NCBI GenBank assembly: GCA_027486795.1
Contig: JAIXOI010000055.1
Coordinates: 55,015-119,014 of the forward strand
DNA length: 64,000 bases
From: Sphingobacteriales bacterium
GTDB taxonomy: Bacteria > Bacteroidota > Bacteroidia > Chitinophagales > CAIOSU01
Reading direction: 5' to 3'
Shown: positions 59,564 through 64,000 of the stretch, in pieces
Position numbering within the stretch: position 1 is the first letter of the stretch
How the letters are laid out: the number at the start of each line of letters is the position of its first letter
Translations under genes and position numbers: made by a program
The notes under the pieces: model-generated
Databases searched by the model: none
The model's input: only the letters and a program-made list of their open reading frames with translations
What the model was told of the DNA's origin: nothing

Positions 59564-61450
59564 ATGATGCGAAAGCTGTTTATACTGATAATGTTAGCTA
59601 CTGCTTCTTTGGCCGTTAATGCCCAAGTAGAGCAAGTAGTTGATTTGAAGGGTCGATATATACCGGTAGGTAGTAAGCAGTGGCATGCCATAGTTGCCCA
59701 AAAGCAGGCGAGCGATACCCTTCAATTGCCGTTTATCGACGATTTTTCTTATCGCTCGTTTTATCCTGATACTACTTTGTGGGGCAACCGCCAAGTATAC
59801 ATCAACAACGATTACCCAATAAATAAAATAAGTTATGGGGTGGCTACTTTCGATGGCATTGATTCTATTGGAAAACCATATCGGGTGGGCAACACAGGCT
59901 CAACCACCGGCGGTGCCGATACGCTTACCTCTAAACCCATTAACCTAAGTGCTTTGCCATTAGGTGTTGGCGACTCAGTGTTTTTTAGCTTTTCTTACCA
60001 ACCGATGGGCTTGGGCGATTATCCGGATAAAGGCGATTCGTTGATGTTGGAGTTTAGTTTGGATGATACCACCTGGGTTAAGGTTTGGGCTGCCGATGGC
60101 TTTGACGTGCGCCCTGTTGGTCCAGAGTTTACACAAGTATTTGTATTGCTCGACAACCTTTTTTATTTCCGAAACGATTTTCGCTTTCGTTTTCGCAATC
60201 GGGCAACCATAACTGGAAACAACGACCATTGGCACCTCGATTATGTGTATATGGATGCCAACAGAACTATAACCGATACTGTGCTTAGGGATATTACGGT
60301 GTTGGAAGAACCTACTACCTTTTTGAAAAATTTTACCATGATGCCTTGGAACCAATTTAGCGGTTATGAGGCCACCGAAACCCAAACTAATGTAACGCTT
60401 TGCTACCGCAACAATTTTGCAGCCAGCAGTAGTATCGATTTCAGGTACCAAGCTTTTTCGCAAGTTAATAGTGCGCCAACTAATCAACTGTTTGCCAGCC
60501 CGCAATACAATTTCAATGCCTTGCCTCAATCTGATAGTTGTTTCACTTTTGGTGCGGCAGATTATTTAACCCCACTACAATCAATAGGCGCTGTTGACAA
60601 CGACAGTGTGCTGGTAACCCTTAAAACTAATGTAACCAACATAGGCGACATTAGCCGCAACAACGATTCCGTTTACAACAAGGTAGAATTTTATAATCTA
60701 TTGGCTTACGACGACGGCACTGCCGAAAAGGGCTATGGTTTGGCTGGCGCAGCGGGTTTAAAGCGCTTTGCTATGGAGTTTACGCTAAACGAACCGGATA
60801 CACTTAGGGCCGTAATGATTCATTTTACACGCATCAATGAGGATGTAAGCAATGAACTGTTCTCGTTTTTTGTATGGAAAACACTGGATGTAAACAATAC
60901 TGGGGTTACTGAGGATACCTTGTATGTTATCGATTTTCAAAGACCTATTTACATCGATAGATTTAATGGCTTTGCTACATTTGCCTTGCCCGAGCCTTTG
61001 TTGGTTGATGGCACTTTTTATGTAGGTTGGCAGCAAGTATCGGAAACAAACTTGCAGATTGGCATGGACATACAAAACAGTGCACGCCAGCACATGTATT
61101 ATTTCTCCAATAACACGTGGTTTAGTTCGCAAATATTGGGTGCACCTATGATAAGGCCATTGCTAGGCAAGCAGGTACCTCTTACAGGTGTGGTTGAGCC
61201 CGTTGTAAGCTATACGGCAAGTAATATAAAAGTATACCCAAACCCTACCAATGATATACTATACCTCGATTTGCCCAACCAAGCCGAGGTTACCGTAAAG
61301 GTATTTGATGTTTCGGGTAAGTTATTGCTAGAGCAAGTGCAAGCCAGCAACTCCATCAATACCCAGCCATTGCCATCGGGTATGTATGTGGTGCAGGTTG
61401 TTGATCAGAAGGGAACTTTTGCGCGCACAGCCCGATTTATTAAACTGTAA
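59564..61450 (+). CDS. Secreted protein with type A T9SS sorting domain, function unknown
   Basis: 628 residues from ATG 59564 (an adjacent ATG at 59567 is equally good). Signal peptide MMRKLFILIMLATASLAVNAQ. The body is an all-beta region with jelly-roll-like segments such as 'LTSKPINLSALPLGVGDSVFF', 'FRFRFRNRATITGNNDHWHLDYVYMD' (split here: FRFRNRATITGNNDHWHLDY) and 'TFYVGWQQVSETNLQIGMD'. These resemble MAM/lectin-like modules of T9SS cargo. The tail is a type A sorting domain (VYPNPTNDILYLD, VFDVSGKLLL, GMYVVQV). The next gene's ATG overlaps the stop by one base. Confidence 0.78.
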   Translation: MMRKLFILIMLATASLAVNAQVEQVVDLKGRYIPVGSKQWHAIVAQKQASDTLQLPFIDDFSYRSFYPDTTLWGNRQVYINNDYPINKISYGVATFDGIDSIGKPYRVGNTGSTTGGADTLTSKPINLSALPLGVGDSVFFSFSYQPMGLGDYPDKGDSLMLEFSLDDTTWVKVWAADGFDVRPVGPEFTQVFVLLDNLFYFRNDFRFRFRNRATITGNNDHWHLDYVYMDANRTITDTVLRDITVLEEPTTFLKNFTMMPWNQFSGYEATETQTNVTLCYRNNFAASSSIDFRYQAFSQVNSAPTNQLFASPQYNFNALPQSDSCFTFGAADYLTPLQSIGAVDNDSVLVTLKTNVTNIGDISRNNDSVYNKVEFYNLLAYDDGTAEKGYGLAGAAGLKRFAMEFTLNEPDTLRAVMIHFTRINEDVSNELFSFFVWKTLDVNNTGVTEDTLYVIDFQRPIYIDRFNGFATFALPEPLLVDGTFYVGWQQVSETNLQIGMDIQNSARQHMYYFSNNTWFSSQILGAPMIRPLLGKQVPLTGVVEPVVSYTASNIKVYPNPTNDILYLDLPNQAEVTVKVFDVSGKLLLEQVQASNSINTQPLPSGMYVVQVVDQKGTFARTARFIKL

Positions 61451-61842
61451 TGGAAAGGATAATACTCTTTGATGGGGTTTGTAATTTTTGCAATGCGTCA
61501 ATCAACTTTGTGATGGACCACGACCCCAAGTACCGATTTAAATTTGCCGCCCTGCAATCAGATTTTGCCAAAGAAAAGCTAGCCAAAGCAGGTTTAAGTA
61601 CCAGTGATTTCGATTCGGTAGTGCTCATTGAAGGCGATAAGGTATATACCCGCTCAACTGCTGCACTGCGCATTGCTCGGTTGCTATCGGGCGCATGGCC
61701 GCTTATGTATGGCTTTGTTATTGTTCCGCCATTTATCCGCAATGCCATTTACGATTTGGTAGCCCGCAACCGCTACCGTTGGTTTGGCAAAAGCGAAAAC
61801 TGCCGCCTGCCAAGTCCGGAGGAGCGCGCGAGGTTTATTTGA
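61450..61842 (+). CDS. DCC-family thiol-disulfide oxidoreductase
   Basis: 130 residues. The family motif DxxCxxC is in ILFDGVCNFCN near the N-terminus, and 'LPSPEERARF' closes the C-terminus, as usual for DCC (DUF393) proteins. Predicted thioredoxin-like redox role with unknown partner. Its ATG overlaps the upstream stop (TAATG), so translation is coupled. Confidence 0.88.
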   Translation: MERIILFDGVCNFCNASINFVMDHDPKYRFKFAALQSDFAKEKLAKAGLSTSDFDSVVLIEGDKVYTRSTAALRIARLLSGAWPLMYGFVIVPPFIRNAIYDLVARNRYRWFGKSENCRLPSPEERARFI

Positions 61843-61869
61843 GGGTAGCTTAAGCTATTTTGAGGAAGT

Positions 61870-62751
61870 TTATTGTGAATATTCCTTGAAGTCTTTCGAT
61901 GGATCGAAATCGTTTTTCGTGGTAATGGAATGCAACTCGCTGTTTGGGTCTTTTGACCTTAAAATAGGGAACATGAGCTGCACGTACCAAGGTTCTTTTA
62001 ACTGATTCCATGCACCAAATCGGGTAGGGTACTTTCGGGTAATTTTAGCCGTACCAAACATTACATCCCATATAAAAAGCAAGTTACCATAATTGCCGTT
62101 AGGATGCGACACGCCATCTTCAGCCGTTAAGCCATGATGCGCAAAGTGGGTACTCGGCGTTGATATGGTGCGCTCCACAACCCATGCCAATGGGCTAAGC
62201 ACCTTATATCGGTATAAAAAACGGTCCCATTTAGTCTCACTATGCGCAAGTAGAATAACAGTTAGCTTTATAGGTAAGTAGAATAGATAAACATAACCCA
62301 TACCCAAGTAAACCAGCATTGCCGAAAACCAAATGCCAGGCATGAAAGCATAATAAAGTGTTGCATTTCGGTAGGTTACTAGCACACCCATTTCCTCAAC
62401 CACGTGGTGGGGCCTATGTAGTTTCCACATAGCCCTGTTTACATGAGATAGCCTATGCCACCAATATTGCGTCAGGTCATCGAGGATGAGGAATGCCAAA
62501 ATATGCCACCAGAGTGAAGTGTTGGCAAAATAGTCTTGCAAACCCGGGAAAAGGGTAGTCATAGCGAATATCACCAAAAAGAATATACCGGGTTGTATTA
62601 AGGTAGGCAGCGTTACAAGGCTCACCAGCTCAATAGTAAAGTCGTTTCTCGTTCTTTTATCATTCAAGTACAAGCCACCAATAGCCTCTAAAACACCGAG
62701 TACCAGTAGCACTACCCCAGGTATGATTTTACTCCAAATATCCTCTCCCAT
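61870..62751 (-). CDS. Fatty acid hydroxylase / sterol desaturase superfamily membrane protein
   Basis: 293 residues with four or so membrane helices. The histidine clusters of the di-iron site are seen: HRLSHVNRAMWKLHRPHHV and THFAHHGL, plus HPNGNYGN in the C-terminal part. Such enzymes hydroxylate or desaturate lipids using O2. Substrate unknown (fatty acids, hopanoids and carotenoids are possible). Last chromosomal-type gene before the mobile-element edge. Confidence 0.88.
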   Translation of the reverse strand: MGEDIWSKIIPGVVLLVLGVLEAIGGLYLNDKRTRNDFTIELVSLVTLPTLIQPGIFFLVIFAMTTLFPGLQDYFANTSLWWHILAFLILDDLTQYWWHRLSHVNRAMWKLHRPHHVVEEMGVLVTYRNATLYYAFMPGIWFSAMLVYLGMGYVYLFYLPIKLTVILLAHSETKWDRFLYRYKVLSPLAWVVERTISTPSTHFAHHGLTAEDGVSHPNGNYGNLLFIWDVMFGTAKITRKYPTRFGAWNQLKEPWYVQLMFPILRSKDPNSELHSITTKNDFDPSKDFKEYSQ

Positions 62752-62811
62752 GTTGCGAGATATGCTTTAGGCAACCAATCAATGTTGGATTGTTGTTGTA
62801 AGGTACGGTAA

Positions 62812-63249
62812 ATGGCTCGTAATACAAAAATGGATGCTCCGTTTTACGGAAAGTGTTTGTTGGTGGACAAGTCTACGGTTTATAGGGAAGAGGCGCAGAC
62901 GATACAAGAGAACTGCAATACCCACCTGTATCTTTCCCCGGCGGATGCGACTGCCGAAAAGCTTGAAAGGATTCTCGGGCAGACCGAGTACGAAGATGAG
63001 AAGGGCAGGGTAAAGGTGAGACCGTTGATGAGCAGGCAACAAATCAAGGCGCTTGGTTCGGACAAGGGTATCGCGTTGTTTCCCAACGCAAACCCGATGT
63101 TGTGCAACCTTACCCCGTATTACAAATCACGCTTCAGGAGCCAAACGATAATGCCTCCGTATGCATCGCTTTGCTGCCCTCCCTACGAGCAAGCCCTCCT
63201 TATTACTGAACCTTATTTAGAACTTTTTCTGAACCATGGACGAGTTTGA
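62812..63249 (+). CDS. C-terminal fragment of a TraG/VirD4-type conjugation coupling protein
   Basis: 145 residues starting at ATG 62812, directly behind an in-frame TAA (62809-62811). The sequence fits only the C-terminal third of a T4SS coupling protein: 'YREEAQTIQENCNTHLYLS' (YGxxEAxTIxxNC), 'ATAEKLERILGQTEY' (TAExxSxxLGxxT), 'RPLMSRQQIKALGSDKGIALF', and YYKSRFRSQT. Walker A and B, normally upstream, are missing and are not found before it. It is therefore probably the leftover of a truncated coupling-protein gene, marking the edge of an integrated element. It could be a short expressed protein. Confidence 0.6.
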   Translation: MARNTKMDAPFYGKCLLVDKSTVYREEAQTIQENCNTHLYLSPADATAEKLERILGQTEYEDEKGRVKVRPLMSRQQIKALGSDKGIALFPNANPMLCNLTPYYKSRFRSQTIMPPYASLCCPPYEQALLITEPYLELFLNHGRV

Positions 63250-63733
63250 CATATCGCAAGGGCTGGTAGCTTTCTTGGAAGCCCGCGATGCTTATGGCAA
63301 CAAGGAACAACTGCGGTATTGGAAACAGGTATACTATCGGTTGTACAATCGCCAGTCAAAGCGAGAGCAAAGAAAACGGTTTGCACAGGTAACCCTTCTC
63401 ATGCCACATTCAATGCTTAAGGAACTGCGCACCGCTTCGGTTATTGCCCGCATGCCCGTGTCTCGATATATTACCGATTCAGCACTGGCGTATACACGAA
63501 AAACAAAGCTGGTAATGCATACCCGAGAAATAGCTGAATTGCGCCAGATATTAAGCCAGATCGCTTCGGACATTAGATATCTGGTCTCAAAGAGTGATGG
63601 TAATTCTATTGATACTTTACAGGCATTAATCCAACGAGTATACGAACTGGAAGATATGCTCCAAGAATCCTTAAATAATATAAGTAATGTACCAATAAAA
63701 TCTTCGTATGGAACGCACGGAATTATCCCATGA
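63236..63733 (+). CDS. MobC-like mobilization protein (ribbon-helix-helix)
   Basis: 165 residues; its ATG overlaps the coupling-protein fragment by 14 bases. The middle (about 45-85) looks like a ribbon-helix-helix with a MobC-type signature: 'QVTLLMPHSMLKELRTASVI', ARMPVSRYITDSAL. A later helix, 'IAELRQILSQIASDIRYLV', fits the MobC oligomerisation helix. Such proteins bind the transfer origin together with a relaxase. No relaxase is visible in this window; it may lie beyond the right edge. Confidence 0.6.
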   Translation: MDEFDISQGLVAFLEARDAYGNKEQLRYWKQVYYRLYNRQSKREQRKRFAQVTLLMPHSMLKELRTASVIARMPVSRYITDSALAYTRKTKLVMHTREIAELRQILSQIASDIRYLVSKSDGNSIDTLQALIQRVYELEDMLQESLNNISNVPIKSSYGTHGIIP

Positions 63734-63941
63734 TCTTTATCAAGATGGATTTAACGCCGGTTTTACCCTTCAGGCTTTTATGCCAACATTGGCGGAAACG
63801 TTTTCGCTGCTCGAAACTGACGATGAGTATGTGCGAGGCATTCAGGATGGGAGAGAGGAGCGTTTGTTAGAACGTGAAGCTGAGCAGTTGGCTGAACTCA
63901 GGGAAATAGTTGAAGAAAAAGACAATGATTTACACCGATAA
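63708..63941 (+). CDS. Small acidic protein of a mobilizable element, unknown function
   Basis: 77 residues; its start overlaps the MobC-like gene by 26 bases, so it is probably translated with it. It is helical and acidic, with a possible coiled coil in the second half ('REERLLEREAEQLAELREIV'). No family recognised. Position argues for a plasmid or element accessory protein. Confidence 0.5.
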   Translation: MERTELSHDLYQDGFNAGFTLQAFMPTLAETFSLLETDDEYVRGIQDGREERLLEREAEQLAELREIVEEKDNDLHR

Positions 63942-63963
63942 TACACCATTGAAATGTACTTAT

Positions 63964-64000
63964 ATGGAACCAGATGTAACAGTAATTTGTATTGAATCCC
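63964..64000 (+). CDS. Possible start of a further gene (HTH/excisionase-like?), cut by window end
   Basis: ATG 63964 opens a frame to the end of the window: MEPDVTVICIES. The short pattern resembles the N-terminus of helix-turn-helix proteins found in Bacteroidota mobile elements (often ending IESEAFY), but twelve residues are too few to be sure. Confidence 0.3.
   Translation, partial: MEPDVTVICIES

Overview
The window looks like a chromosome segment of a gliding or T9SS-bearing member of the Bacteroidota (Chitinophagales/Sphingobacteriales-like). Grounds: many secreted proteins end in type IX secretion (T9SS) C-terminal sorting domains, of type A (pattern YPNP near the start of the domain) or of type B, the gliding-associated CHU_C form. 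A PorE-like OmpA protein and a PorP/SprF protein are encoded beside two giant adhesins. Promoter elements fit the Bacteroidota TTG-N17-23-TAnnTTTG pattern, lipoproteins have short SxC lipoboxes, and Shine-Dalgarno sequences are mostly absent. Base composition is moderate (mid-40s % GC by eye), apart from an AT-rich island at 34.1-35.9 kb.

Layout. 0-10 kb: two large repeat-rich adhesins with type B sorting domains, then an OmpA/TPR/PD40 protein and a PorP/SprF protein, closed by a strong terminator. 10-17.7 kb: small secreted proteins (Cys-rich lipoprotein, WG-repeat protein, DUF1961-like protein), a secreted lipase-like esterase, a nucleotide-sugar-type epimerase, an FTR1 iron permease behind a palindromic operator candidate, and an SGNH hydrolase-like membrane protein. 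17.8-31.4 kb: a 2,4-dienoyl-CoA reductase, a cytochrome P450, a diheme cytochrome/beta-helix lipoprotein pair, CsbD, a PhoD-like phosphatase, MlaFE, an SDR, a cold-shock protein, an acyl-CoA carboxylase beta subunit, and ribosomal L21-L27. 31.7-40 kb: a second PhoD-like enzyme, a repeat- and hairpin-rich gap, an AT-rich two-gene cassette (ParB-like protein plus a DUF4062/TIR-like protein), a GH3 enzyme, RseP, and a secreted protein of unknown function. 40-48 kb: tRNA-Leu, SUFU-domain protein, DUF3788, UbiB/AarF kinase, dienoyl-CoA isomerase, a T9SS protein with the orphan tail of another one beside tRNA-Arg, thioesterase, and DUF3050. 48-62.7 kb: truncated haemoglobin, HlyIII, M43 protease, RluD, DnaJ/CbpA, an alpha/beta hydrolase, a 51-residue basic protein, MsrB, a fused double D-Ala-D-Ala ligase, a PASTA protein, a T9SS protein, a DCC oxidoreductase, and a fatty acid hydroxylase. 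62.8-64 kb: the edge of a mobilizable element (tail of a conjugation coupling protein, a MobC-like protein, further small genes).

How the genes fit together. The T9SS theme links the adhesins, secreted phosphatases, protease and lipase-like enzyme to PorE/PorP-type outer-membrane factors. The dienoyl-CoA reductase, dienoyl-CoA isomerase, carboxylase, thioesterase and P450 suggest use of unsaturated fatty acids. D-Ala ligase and PASTA overlap and belong to cell-wall synthesis.

The most unusual items are four. The first is the ParB/DUF4062-like cassette. The second is a dispersed family of short degenerate tandem arrays (7- or 8-nt period) that sit in gaps, often as inverted pairs. The third is the fused D-Ala ligase, whose two halves have lost different motifs. 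The fourth is the pair of truncation scars, at tRNA-Arg and at the right edge. No rRNA, CRISPR array or intact insertion sequence was seen.
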